This document shows positions 8,689-16,927 of a stretch of 64,000 nucleotides of DNA, piece after piece. The position numbers were made by a program, and so were the translations under genes. Position 1 is the first letter of the stretch; each line of letters begins with the position of its first letter. This DNA comes from Thiothrix phosphatis (GTDB taxonomy: Bacteria; Pseudomonadota; Gammaproteobacteria; Thiotrichales; Thiotrichaceae), in the NCBI RefSeq assembly GCF_035668035.1, contig NZ_JAYMYJ010000094.1:1-64000 (forward strand). Reading direction: 5' to 3'. The notes beneath the pieces were generated by a model. The model saw nothing but the letters and a program-made list of their open reading frames with translations, had not been told where the DNA came from and did no database searches.

Positions 8689-10062
8689 TCAAGCATTATC
8701 ATGCTTCCTGGGCAAGCGGGGGCCATAGCGGAGCCAGACGGTCAGCACCAGCATGGCCAGCAGCAGAATCCAGGTCAGTTGGATGGCATTGATGTTGACG
8801 TTATGCCCGGATTTGGGCGCGCCCAGCAATTGCGGGTAAGGCTGATGTGCCGGTGTTGCTGGCGGGCCGCCATTCACCGGCGCGGCGTACAGGTACAGGG
8901 TGTTGCTGGCAGGCGTGAACACCAGTGATTGCACGGTCTGCGGGCTGAAAATTTCGTAACGGTAATTGGCCGTATCGGACAGCAGCGTGGAAACGGACTC
9001 CACAGCGGCGGGCTGGGCAGGTGTGAAGCGCGCCAGTTCCCGCAGCCGCCGCCAGCGGACATTGTCTTTTGGGTCTTTGCAAGCGCCCGGCGTGGTGGGC
9101 AGCATCAGGCAATCCACCGCTGCCAACTGGTTCGGGCGTCCCCATGGCAGGCTATCGCGGCTTGGGCTGTTCCAGACGCGCCGCGCCGCGACATTGCTGG
9201 CGGCGTTGTATTCCTGCACCAGCGCGGTGTGCCGGTCTGCCAGCAGGATGCTGTGGTCAAAGGCGTAGGTTTTGCCGTCGAGCCTGTTGGCGGCGGCGTC
9301 CGCGCTGTTTTGCTGTTGCAACGCTTGCCGCAATGCAAAGCCGATGCTGGTGGCCTGTTTCGGCAAGTGCCTGGTTTGCCGGTAGGGGGAATTTGGCGCG
9401 GCGTTGAGCAGGCTGAGGAACAGCCCCCGGTCGTTGAAGCCCGTGGTGACGGCCAGGATGCCCGCGAAACCGATGGTGGCCAGCGTTTTATTGTCCGCAT
9501 CGGCATAGACGGTCACGGCTTGCAGGCTGCGCAGCTCCGGGGTGCTCGGCATTTCCAGGTTGCGCCCGGAAATCGGGCTATCCAGCGCCGAGGCGTTGCC
9601 AAAAACGCTGAAGGCTACGCCATCTGGCATGGCCAGACCCAGTTCGGGCAGCAAATTCAACACTTGGTATTCTTCCTTGGACAAGCGCCCGTCACCGGGG
9701 ATGCTGTCCTCGGCCAACGTCCAGGCTCCGGCCACGCCTTGCATTGCATCCTGCCATTCCTGGTCCAGTGGTTGCAGCAATTGCGGCAACTGCTGGCGGC
9801 GCAGGCTGGCGAAGCGGGTGGGGTCAACCACGCTCGCCAGATAGCGGTCGTAACGGCGCTCAATGTCTGGAAACAGCGCTTTCGCTTGGCGGCCAGTTTC
9901 CGCCCCGATTGCCAATGGCGACAGGCCGCTGGTGTTGATGCGGATGACCGGTATTTTGGCAGGGGGTGCCGCCAACCCTGCCAACGGGCAGAACAGCAGG
10001 CTTGCGGAAAGGGCCAAAACTTTGCCCGCAGGCGCGCGGCGGGCGCGGGGGCGCATCCTCAT
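8689..10062 (-). CDS. C45/choloylglycine-hydrolase-like Ntn protein, membrane anchored, probable pseudoenzyme
   Basis: A 457-residue protein with a signal peptide (about residues 14-32, ending GLAA), an Ntn-hydrolase-like core and a C-terminal helix (about 425-445) followed by a basic tail. The core segment FSVFGNAS...SGRNLE (from residue 151) aligns well with the nucleophile region of acyl-CoA:6-aminopenicillanate acyltransferase (C45)-type proteins. In active enzymes a Cys stands three residues before this Phe; here the position is Gly148. The domain would face the periplasm and may have become a binding module. It overlaps the Amt-like gene start by four bases. The assignment to the family is from motif resemblance and is moderate. 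Confidence 0.65.
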   Translation of the reverse strand: MRMRPRARRAPAGKVLALSASLLFCPLAGLAAPPAKIPVIRINTSGLSPLAIGAETGRQAKALFPDIERRYDRYLASVVDPTRFASLRRQQLPQLLQPLDQEWQDAMQGVAGAWTLAEDSIPGDGRLSKEEYQVLNLLPELGLAMPDGVAFSVFGNASALDSPISGRNLEMPSTPELRSLQAVTVYADADNKTLATIGFAGILAVTTGFNDRGLFLSLLNAAPNSPYRQTRHLPKQATSIGFALRQALQQQNSADAAANRLDGKTYAFDHSILLADRHTALVQEYNAASNVAARRVWNSPSRDSLPWGRPNQLAAVDCLMLPTTPGACKDPKDNVRWRRLRELARFTPAQPAAVESVSTLLSDTANYRYEIFSPQTVQSLVFTPASNTLYLYAAPVNGGPPATPAHQPYPQLLGAPKSGHNVNINAIQLTWILLLAMLVLTVWLRYGPRLPRKHDNA

Positions 10063-11948
10063 GCCATCGGTTGCGGCTGCTTTTTACGGAAACTCAGCAG
10101 CATCAGCGCCACATACGTCATGAGGACGCTATAGCCGATGGCGACCACGGCACCTTCGGCCTGGATGACCAGTTGGTCGAGGTCGGGCAGGTCGAAATTG
10201 CCCTCCGTGCCCAGCAGGGCGAAGCATAAGGTTCCCCATACCCCGCCCACGCCGTGGATGGCCACCAGATAGGCGGTGCGCACTTGCCACGCCTGTTTCA
10301 GGAAATATTTGCGCAGGACGGAAAACGCCATGTTTTGCAGCAAGCCAGCGCAGGCACCGATCACCGCCGCTTCCATGAAGGTGACGCTTTGGGCGCAGGC
10401 GGCGACCGCCACCAAGCCGCTGACGAAGCCGCTCAGGCCACGGGCGATGCGGCTTTTGTCCGTCCGGAAGAACACATAATGCAGGAACGCTGTCATCCCG
10501 CCAGCAGCGGCGGCCAGGCCGGTGTTCAGCATAACGCTGGGGATTTGGTCGCTGGAAATTGGCAGGGCAGCGGTCGTGAAACCAAACCAGCTCAACCACA
10601 ACAGCAACGTGGCGCTGGACGAATAAACCGGCTCGTCAGGCGTGTTATCCGTTTGCGTTGGGGAAGAAGGGTTTGCGAGCTCCAGTTTCCATACCAGGGC
10701 GAAGGCGAACCAGGCGGAAACCGAGTTGATGACGGTGGAGCCTCCCTGATCCGTGAAGCCAATGCCTTCCAGCCAGCCTTTGTTGCCGGGGATGAAATAG
10801 CCAGACCATGCCCAATGCCCGAATACCGGCATGAGGATGGCACCGACAAACACGGCCAGCACCATGTGCGCGGCGCTGGAAAGGCGGCTGCCGACAGCGA
10901 CGTAGACGATCAAGGCGGACAGCATGGCGAAGCCGGTGTGGTACAGCACAAAGAGGGGGAAGGGGTAGACCGGTTGGGCGCTGGCCCCGCTGGGCGCGCT
11001 TCCCAGCAGGTAGGAGGAGGCGCCAATCCAGCCGGAATACGTAGTCCCGTACATCAGGCCGAAGCCCAGCACGAAATAGCCCAGGAAGACCCCCAGGCAG
11101 GCCAGCAGCATGCCTTGATGCTGTTCAGTCCCATCCGCCAGCAGTTCCTGCCGGTTGCGGCCGGAAAGCACGAATGCCAACGGTGCGAAAAACACCAGCA
11201 CAATGGACAGCAGCATCCATAGGCGATTGAGGTCGGCGTTGACGGCGAGCTTGAGTTCATCGCCCTTGCCAGAATTTTTTGCGCTCACCAGCGCGTCTTT
11301 AAGGGCTTTTAATTTTTCTTCCAGCGTGTTGAGCTGGATCAGGATTTCATACAGGCGGATGGAGTTGTCCTCAATCAGGGACTTTTGCGAGTTCAGTTCG
11401 GCGATGTTGGCGCGCGTGTCCCGCGTCAGGGGCAGCATGTCCTGTTTCAATTGCTCAATGTTGGCCGTGTTGGCGCTGACGATGCCACGGTTTTGGTCTA
11501 GCCCAGTGGTCACGTCTTTCAGTTTGTTGTTGATCAGATCCAGGCCATCTTTGACGGTTTGCATGCCGCTGCGGTTGATGTCGGCGCTTTCCTTGCTGTT
11601 TTCGATTTCCTTGCGTAAGGATTCCAGCGTCTGTTGGATGACCTCGATGTTCGCCATGCTGTTTTCAATTTGTGACTGGGCCTGGGCTTTGGCGTTGCCA
11701 CTGCCGCCCTTTGGCGCATCATCCCCGGTGGAGCCCTTGTCTTTGGCACCCTTGTCCGGTGTTGGGGTTTTGTCCGCGTCTTGGTCTTGCTTCGAGGGTT
11801 CCGTTTTTTCAGTCGACGGTTTTGCATCGTCCGCTTGCCCGCTTTTTTCCGCCGCATAAGCAAGGCCGCCGCCCCACATCGGCAACAGGAGCAGGATCAG
11901 CAGGATGGGAAGGGCCAAGGGAAAACGCCGGGTGGAAATCATGTGCAT
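10059..11948 (-). CDS. Amt-like membrane protein with N-terminal periplasmic coiled coil
   Basis: A 629-residue protein. Residues 1-33 form a signal peptide, 34-95 are a Lys/Asp/Pro-rich linker, about 95-225 a coiled coil, and 235-620 an ammonium-transporter-like domain of about 11 helices. Family landmarks are visible: D400 in TDQGGSTVIN, the WFGF gate segment and H565 in AIHGVGGVWG. The first of the two pore histidines is replaced by Asn (N408, equivalent to His168 of AmtB). A 200-residue periplasmic coiled coil is not part of ordinary Amt transporters. No glnK gene is adjacent. A sensor or altered-specificity channel is more likely than housekeeping ammonium uptake, but this is inference. 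Confidence 0.85.
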   Translation of the reverse strand: MHMISTRRFPLALPILLILLLLPMWGGGLAYAAEKSGQADDAKPSTEKTEPSKQDQDADKTPTPDKGAKDKGSTGDDAPKGGSGNAKAQAQSQIENSMANIEVIQQTLESLRKEIENSKESADINRSGMQTVKDGLDLINNKLKDVTTGLDQNRGIVSANTANIEQLKQDMLPLTRDTRANIAELNSQKSLIEDNSIRLYEILIQLNTLEEKLKALKDALVSAKNSGKGDELKLAVNADLNRLWMLLSIVLVFFAPLAFVLSGRNRQELLADGTEQHQGMLLACLGVFLGYFVLGFGLMYGTTYSGWIGASSYLLGSAPSGASAQPVYPFPLFVLYHTGFAMLSALIVYVAVGSRLSSAAHMVLAVFVGAILMPVFGHWAWSGYFIPGNKGWLEGIGFTDQGGSTVINSVSAWFAFALVWKLELANPSSPTQTDNTPDEPVYSSSATLLLWLSWFGFTTAALPISSDQIPSVMLNTGLAAAAGGMTAFLHYVFFRTDKSRIARGLSGFVSGLVAVAACAQSVTFMEAAVIGACAGLLQNMAFSVLRKYFLKQAWQVRTAYLVAIHGVGGVWGTLCFALLGTEGNFDLPDLDQLVIQAEGAVVAIGYSVLMTYVALMLLSFRKKQPQPMA

Positions 11949-11955
11949 GGTGTCC

Positions 11956-12777
11956 TCAATTCTCCGGTTTCGGTGCGTCCGTTTGGGGGGGAGGCGCAGG
12001 TGACGGTGGCGGTTTGTCCAGCAGGTCGGCGCAAGCGGGCGGGTCAGCCGGGATGGCTTTTTCCAGTTGCGACAGCAGTTCCGTATCCTGCTCCCGCACG
12101 GCTAGCCGCATGGTGGTGGGCGGCAGTTCGACCCCATCAGCGGGCGTTTCAACCAGCCGGAGGTCAGCGTCCGCATGGCCGAATGGCGTGTTTTCTACCC
12201 GCGCCCTGAAATAGGCTGCGTCCGTGAAGATGGCGTCAATGCGGCCATAAACGAGGTCAAACACGCCGCTTTCCAGCAAGGGGTAAGGCTTCAGCCGGGC
12301 AATGCTGCTGTAGTCGTCCAGCAGGTATAGGTAAAGCAGGGAGCTTTCTTGTACGCCAATCGTCGTATGGGCGAAATCTTCCTGCTTGCTCCGGTGCTGC
12401 GAAGCCTCCGCTTGAATAAAGACGGGCGTGATTTTACACAGCGGCGGGCTGAGTTTGATGTGGTCGGTATCCGGCAGGACAAGGGCGTCAATCACAACCA
12501 AGCCATGCAATTGCTGGGTTTGCACATTTTGCAGCAAGGTGTCGAAATCGTTTGCGGCAAATTCACAGGTCGCCTTGATTTTTTTGCAGACAGCGTTGAC
12601 GGCGGTGATCAGGATGCCGGTGGCTTGTTGCTGCTTGTCCAGGTAAGTGTAGGGCGCACGGTTTTTTTCAATGCCGATGAACAGGCGGGTGGTGCTGGTT
12701 TCGTCAGCCCGTGCTTGGGTGTGGCCCAGCAGGGTAAACAGTAGCGCCAGCGTGGCGGCGCGGCCCACCGGTTTCAT
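11956..12777 (-). CDS. periplasmic solute-binding protein, family 3-like, orphan
   Basis: A 273-residue secreted protein. The signal peptide ends near TQARA (residue 24). It is followed by a family-3 binding fold (opening LFIGIEKNRAPYTYLDKQQQATGI, shortened here to its key pattern IxxxxAPYxYxD, then GILITAVNAVCKKI) and closes with a Pro-rich tail. Family members bind amino acids or similar small molecules. No cognate permease or ATPase is encoded within the window. It overlaps the upstream lipoprotein gene by four bases and precedes the Amt-like gene by seven, which suggests it works as a ligand receptor within this cluster. Confidence 0.75.
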   Translation of the reverse strand: MKPVGRAATLALLFTLLGHTQARADETSTTRLFIGIEKNRAPYTYLDKQQQATGILITAVNAVCKKIKATCEFAANDFDTLLQNVQTQQLHGLVVIDALVLPDTDHIKLSPPLCKITPVFIQAEASQHRSKQEDFAHTTIGVQESSLLYLYLLDDYSSIARLKPYPLLESGVFDLVYGRIDAIFTDAAYFRARVENTPFGHADADLRLVETPADGVELPPTTMRLAVREQDTELLSQLEKAIPADPPACADLLDKPPPSPAPPPQTDAPKPEN

Positions 12778-14666
12778 GGCGCTCCCCTTCTGTTTTCAAC
12801 AATCGCGGTTTCATCAGGGTAGATGAAGGCGTTGGGGGAAAGCAGCAGGATGGGGGTGTCGGACAGCCCGTAACGTTGTAGGTTGACGAGGTTGACGGAA
12901 ACTTCCGGCAGGTTTTTCATGCGTTCGGCGAATTCGTGCACCTTCAGCCCATTCAACAGGCCGTTGTAAGCTTGGGTGCCGCCTTTGCCCTGCACGTCGA
13001 TGTCAGAACGCTTGCCGAGGACAAGGCAGATATTGGGGTCAGTGTTGTGTTCATCCAGGGAGATGGAGGGTATTTTGAAGAAGGCCAGGCTTTGGTTGAG
13101 GCGCTGGAGCAATTTGGCGTCGATGCTGTAATAGGGGGGGATCAGCATCGCATCCACTTTCAGCGACAACCTGCCGTAGCAGTCGATCATGGCCTGTTCG
13201 GTTTCCCGTTTGTTCAAGGCGGAAAACGCGACTGTGCAGCCGACAATTTCGGTCTGTTTGCGCTTTGCCAAGCCTTGCAGCAGTTCGTAACCAGCCGCTT
13301 TGCGCCCATCTGCGGTATTTTCGTAAATGATGCCGATGCGCTTGAATTGCAGGATTTCCTGCGCCAGATCCAGCAGGTAAATCTTATTGTCATCATCATG
13401 CATGGGTTCGGTGAAAATTTTCCTGAAATCCGTCACCGTCCGTTGCGCACCATATTTTTCCTGCTGTTCCTTGCTGAAGCGTTCCAGCAGGTAGGGGATT
13501 TGCAGGGCGGGCAGGGCGTACCATTTGCCTTCCTGCCGTGCCTGGAAGAAATATTTTTTGCCGCGCAATTCCCCCGCCTGGTCGTAAGCATGGATGCCGG
13601 TCAGGCCCACCCAGGCGGGCATGTAGTGCAATGCGGAGCTAAGTAAGGGGGGGGTTGTGGAGCCTGCCCGCTCAATGGCGGCGGCCAGCAGCATGAGGGA
13701 GTCGTAACCTTGCGCGGCGTTGTAATCCGGGTCAGTTTCATATTTTTTCTGGTATTGGCGGATAAACTGCTGGTTGAGTGCGCTGCTGTCGTCGGCTTTG
13801 TACAGGGACGGGATGATGGTGCCGTCAGCCGCGTCCCCGGCTGCGTCGGTGTAACTGGCGCGGTTCATCGAATCATCGCCAAGAATGGGTTGCCGGATGC
13901 CCATTTCCCTGAGCTGAAGCGCCATGCGCCCAGCGGCGTCGCTGGCGGCGGTGATGAAGATGGCGTCAAATTTCTCACTGTTGAATTGGGAAATGATGGG
14001 CCGGTAGTTGGTGTCCTTGTCGAAAAAGGAAGAGCGCTTGACCAGCCGGATGCCCTGTTTGATGGCCTTGTCTTCAAACAAAAACGCCAGTTCGCGGTTC
14101 AGGTCTTCCCGTGAGTACAGCATGACCATTTTTTGGTAGCCAAGGGTTTTGGCGGCGCTGGCCAGTTGTTCGGCCATGATTTCGGTGTTGGGCGCCATCC
14201 GGTACACATACTGGAAATTGTGGTTGGTCAGCACCTGGGTGGTGGCAAAAGAGGGCATGAACACGACCTGGCTGCGCTCGTAGATCACGGAGGCAGGCAG
14301 CGCAATTTTAGAGCGGCGGTGCCCTAGCACGGCGACAGTCCTGGGGTTGGCGACAATGCGGCGGATGGTTGGCTTGATGTCTTCAAAGGTGTCGCCATCC
14401 TGCTCGATCCTGATATTGAGGTTGCGCCCGAGCAGTTTGCCTTGGCGCTGGTTGATTTCCGCCGCCGCCAGCATCACCCCGTTCAGGTAGGCGCTTTTCG
14501 CCGCATCCTGGATGGCGACGATTTCGATGTCCCCTTTGTTTTGCCGGGCGTAAGCCAGCCGCCGTTCGGCCATGCCTTCAAAATCCGGGCTGCATCCGCC
14601 CAACATGACGGCAATGGGCAGGAGGAGCAGGAGCAATAACAGGCGTGGCGCAGGCAGGCTCCTCAT
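12774..14666 (-). CDS. tandem periplasmic-binding lipoprotein (Peripla_BP_6 plus second binding domain)
   Basis: A 630-residue lipoprotein: the signal sequence ends in the lipobox LGGC (Cys25). Residues about 45-400 are a branched-chain-amino-acid-type binding fold (AAAEINQRQGKLLGRNL, AVLGHRRS, GYQKMVMLYSRED, GYDSLMLLAAAIERAG). Residues about 410-620 look like a second binding domain of the TrpX/ABC_sub_bind kind (FKRIGIIYENTADGRKAAGYE, DAMLIPPYYSID). A single polypeptide with two complete binding folds is unusual. No ABC permease accompanies it. It overlaps its neighbours by four bases on both sides. Confidence 0.8.
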   Translation of the reverse strand: MRSLPAPRLLLLLLLLPIAVMLGGCSPDFEGMAERRLAYARQNKGDIEIVAIQDAAKSAYLNGVMLAAAEINQRQGKLLGRNLNIRIEQDGDTFEDIKPTIRRIVANPRTVAVLGHRRSKIALPASVIYERSQVVFMPSFATTQVLTNHNFQYVYRMAPNTEIMAEQLASAAKTLGYQKMVMLYSREDLNRELAFLFEDKAIKQGIRLVKRSSFFDKDTNYRPIISQFNSEKFDAIFITAASDAAGRMALQLREMGIRQPILGDDSMNRASYTDAAGDAADGTIIPSLYKADDSSALNQQFIRQYQKKYETDPDYNAAQGYDSLMLLAAAIERAGSTTPPLLSSALHYMPAWVGLTGIHAYDQAGELRGKKYFFQARQEGKWYALPALQIPYLLERFSKEQQEKYGAQRTVTDFRKIFTEPMHDDDNKIYLLDLAQEILQFKRIGIIYENTADGRKAAGYELLQGLAKRKQTEIVGCTVAFSALNKRETEQAMIDCYGRLSLKVDAMLIPPYYSIDAKLLQRLNQSLAFFKIPSISLDEHNTDPNICLVLGKRSDIDVQGKGGTQAYNGLLNGLKVHEFAERMKNLPEVSVNLVNLQRYGLSDTPILLLSPNAFIYPDETAIVENRRGAP

Positions 14667-15745
14667 GGCGTTTTATCCGCTCCGGCGGGCGTGGGCGCGG
14701 CAGGTTCCGGGGGTGGCGGCGCATCGCTTGAGCCGCTGTCCGGGCTGGTTGGGGCGCTGGTTTCAGCCGCAGCTTCCGGTGTTGCGGCGGATGGCTGCGC
14801 TTCCTTGCCATCGCTGCCGCTGGTGTCCGCTGCACCCTCCGCCGCCGTGGCGGATGGAGCCGCTGGGGCGGGCGCTGGGGAGAGCGCCTGGTCGGTGTTC
14901 AGGATGAGCGGCAGGCCGTCTTTGCCGCCGCCAACCACGACCACTTTGGCGTTGGGGGAGGAGGCCAGCGCTTCGGTGGCCTGGATGCCTTGGTAGCGCA
15001 AGATGGATTCCGAGAGCGATTCGTTGACAATCTGATGGTGGGTTTTCACGCCTTCGGCTTCGATTTTCAGGCGGTCTGCTTCTTTTTTGGCGGTTTGGAT
15101 GCGGAATTCATAGGATTTCATGAATTCTTCCTGCCGCAGTTTGTCTTCGATGGCCTTGACGATCTGGGGCGGGAGCGTGATGCTGCGGATGATGATGTCT
15201 TCCACTTCCACATAGTTGCGGCCTACCTCATCGGTGGCGGCAAGGATGGCCTTGGTCAGCAGCCCGGCTTCATTGGTGTAAATTTGTTCTGCCGTGTATT
15301 CGCCCAGCTGCTTGCGCATGACGGATTCGATCTGGGGCAGGATGACCCGCTCCAGGTAGTCCGGGCCAATGCGTTGGTGCAGGATCCCCAGCAATTCGTA
15401 TTCAGGGCGGTAACGGACGGCAAGGGAGAGGTGGACAGTCAGGCCCTTGTTGGTGATGACGTCAAAATCGTGGAACGCGACCTGTTTGCGCACTTCGTAA
15501 ATGTAAACGGTGTCCAGCGGGCTGAAAATGTGCAGGCCTTCATCATAAACCTTGTCAATTTCCGTACCGCTGAAACGGCGGAATAGGATGCCTGCTTCAC
15601 CTGGTTCAATGGTGATGACGATCTTGGACCAGAAAAAGACGACAACCAGCGCCGCAATCAGGAGCAATACGATCAGGACAGGGGTTTTGCGCCGCACCCA
15701 TTGCTTGAGCATAGCGCTGGCGCTTTGAGCGTCACTGTTTTCCAC
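14663..15745 (-). CDS. SPFH/band 7 (prohibitin-like) membrane protein
   Basis: A 360-residue protein: one helix near residues 18-37, an SPFH domain (about 40-170; EPGEAGILFRRFSG, EGLHIFSPLD, VRYRPEYELLG), a helical stretch rich in EADRLKIEAEG typical of prohibitins/HflK, and a 75-residue Pro/Ala/Ser tail. SPFH proteins build large membrane rings or microdomains. It is the first gene of the long minus-strand operon (SPFH, two binding proteins, Amt-like, Ntn-like, exporter, small membrane protein, MamK-like). The start is a GTG at 15745 with a poor ribosome site; an in-frame ATG 11 codons later (15712) is an alternative. Confidence 0.85.
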   Translation of the reverse strand: MENSDAQSASAMLKQWVRRKTPVLIVLLLIAALVVVFFWSKIVITIEPGEAGILFRRFSGTEIDKVYDEGLHIFSPLDTVYIYEVRKQVAFHDFDVITNKGLTVHLSLAVRYRPEYELLGILHQRIGPDYLERVILPQIESVMRKQLGEYTAEQIYTNEAGLLTKAILAATDEVGRNYVEVEDIIIRSITLPPQIVKAIEDKLRQEEFMKSYEFRIQTAKKEADRLKIEAEGVKTHHQIVNESLSESILRYQGIQATEALASSPNAKVVVVGGGKDGLPLILNTDQALSPAPAPAAPSATAAEGAADTSGSDGKEAQPSAATPEAAAETSAPTSPDSGSSDAPPPPEPAAPTPAGADKTP

Positions 15746-15780
15746 CTAGGGTACCAATGCTTAGTTTAGGCAACACTCTG

Positions 15781-15814
15781 GTTGATGCAGTTGGGGCAAA
15801 TGATCAGCATCAAC
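15781..15814. repeat. inverted repeat in SPFH upstream region
   Basis: GTTGATGC at 15781-15788 is repeated inverted as GCATCAAC at 15807-15814, 36 bp upstream of the SPFH start and just after the terminator at 15829-15860. It could be an operator or a leader hairpin for the long operon. Confidence 0.35.
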
Positions 15815-15828
15815 GCTTCCACAATAAA

Positions 15829-15860
15829 ACTCCCGCCTGTGCGATCCCACAAGCGGGAGT
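15829..15860 (-). terminator. rho-independent terminator after the 85-residue protein gene
   Basis: ACTCCCGC (15829-15836) pairs with GCGGGAGT (15853-15860), and the stem continues as TGTG/CACA after one mismatch. On the minus strand the stem is followed by TTTTATT. It separates the small glycine-rich gene from the SPFH operon, which therefore needs its own promoter. Confidence 0.8.
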
Positions 15861-15882
15861 CTTAATCTGGCAAAGCCATCGG

Positions 15883-16140
15883 TCAGGCGGCGGCGGGAGC
15901 AGTCTGGACGGGGGCTTCAGTCTTTTTGAACGCTTTGCCGAGGGCGTAGTACGCGCCAATGCCCAGCAGCGCGCCGCCGACGGCGGCCATCCCCATCGGA
16001 TGGGCGAGCACGAAAGCTTTGGTTGCGGTGCCGACATTGGCCAGAGAGCTGCCTATTGCGGCCAGTGTGCCGCTTGAGCCTGTTGCCACTTCAGTTCCCA
16101 TTCCTGGACTCCTTTGCATGAATTGGTTCAGTTGGATCAT
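15883..16140 (-). CDS. 85-residue glycine-rich small membrane protein
   Basis: A short protein with a Gly/Ser/Ala-rich N-terminal half and one hydrophobic segment (about residues 48-68, around MGMAAVGGALLGIGAYYALG) in which glycines recur every three to four residues, followed by KAFKK and an Ala/Pro tail. The glycine-zipper pattern favours helix packing in membranes. It has its own terminator and a divergent partner (DUF697 gene). It loosely recalls small magnetosome or vesicle membrane proteins in composition only; I cannot assign a family. Confidence 0.7.
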   Translation of the reverse strand: MIQLNQFMQRSPGMGTEVATGSSGTLAAIGSSLANVGTATKAFVLAHPMGMAAVGGALLGIGAYYALGKAFKKTEAPVQTAPAAA

Positions 16141-16199
16141 TATCGATGCCTGTTAAAAATTAAGTCAAGCCGACAGCTGTCAAATGACGGGGCTGAATT

Positions 16200-16258
16200 G
16201 TTAAGTTTTGTTAAGTCCTTGGTTAAGGGAAATTAGTGATTAACAAACGTGCTAGAAT
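16200..16258 (+). promoter_or_regulatory. GTTAAG direct repeats and promoter of the DUF697-potD-like unit
   Basis: GTTAAG occurs at 16200-16205, 16210-16215 and 16222-16227, that is with about one helical turn between copies. A plausible -10 TAGAAT lies at 16253-16258 without a good -35, as expected for an activator-dependent promoter. A partly similar element near 16152-16164 lies next to the divergent small gene. Confidence 0.45.
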
Positions 16259-16298
16259 CGCGGGCGAGTTATCTAACGGACATAAGGGAAGGTGGCCG

Positions 16299-16892
16299 AT
16301 GACGGATGAAAACAAGCTGGAGCCAACTGTTCAGGGGGATGTTGAAGCTGAGGATGAAATAGCCCAGGCGGATGCTGAAGCAAGGAATATCGGTGCCAAT
16401 AATATCGTCAAGAACCACATTATCGCCAGTATGGCACTGGGGTTGGTGCCTGTCCCGCTCTTCGACATCGCTGCATTGGTCACCGCGCAAATAAACATGT
16501 TGCGCAGTTTGAGCGAGCACTATGACTTGCCGTTCGACGACACGGACAGCCGTTCCTTGGTCACCTCGTTGATTGGCGGGTCGTTGCCGGTGCTGGGGGT
16601 GGTCGGTTTGAGCAGCTTCGCCAAATTGATTCCAGGCGTTGGCACCTTGCTCGGCAGCGCCAGTTTGAGTGTCAGCGCGGGGGCCGTCACGTATGCAGTG
16701 GGGCAAACCTTCATCATGCATTTTGAGGCGGGCGGCACCATCGGTAATTTTGACGCTTCCAAGGCACAGGCTTTTTTCAAGCGTGAATTTGACAAGGGTA
16801 AAGCACTGGTGCGGGACATTCGTGAAGAAGTCAAAGGGCCTGCTGCTGGCAAGGCGGCGGGGGAAACTGCCGATACCCATACGCCCCCTTAA
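16299..16892 (+). CDS. DUF697-family membrane protein
   Basis: A 197-residue protein beginning at the ATG at 16299, which is preceded by a strong ribosome site (AAGGGAAGGTGG). An acidic N-terminus precedes two to three hydrophobic segments with family-typical wording (ASMALGLVPVPLFDIAALV, QINMLRSLSEHYDLPF, IPGVGTLLGSASLSV, FIMHFEAGGTIGNFD). A charged C-terminal region follows. DUF697 proteins are inner-membrane proteins without a known function. It is divergent from the 85-residue gene, shares the GTTAAG box region, and lies 35 bp before a PotD-like gene. Confidence 0.85.
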   Translation: MTDENKLEPTVQGDVEAEDEIAQADAEARNIGANNIVKNHIIASMALGLVPVPLFDIAALVTAQINMLRSLSEHYDLPFDDTDSRSLVTSLIGGSLPVLGVVGLSSFAKLIPGVGTLLGSASLSVSAGAVTYAVGQTFIMHFEAGGTIGNFDASKAQAFFKREFDKGKALVRDIREEVKGPAAGKAAGETADTHTPP

Positions 16893-16927
16893 GGCCAACC
16901 GCTTGTGCACGAGCATGCAGGACTGAA

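Noticed and set aside
8528..8692. 55-residue N-terminal extension of the ABC exporter from a TTG
   Set aside because: The extra residues do not fit the family and cover a probable promoter box; the ATG at 8527 gives the normal start.
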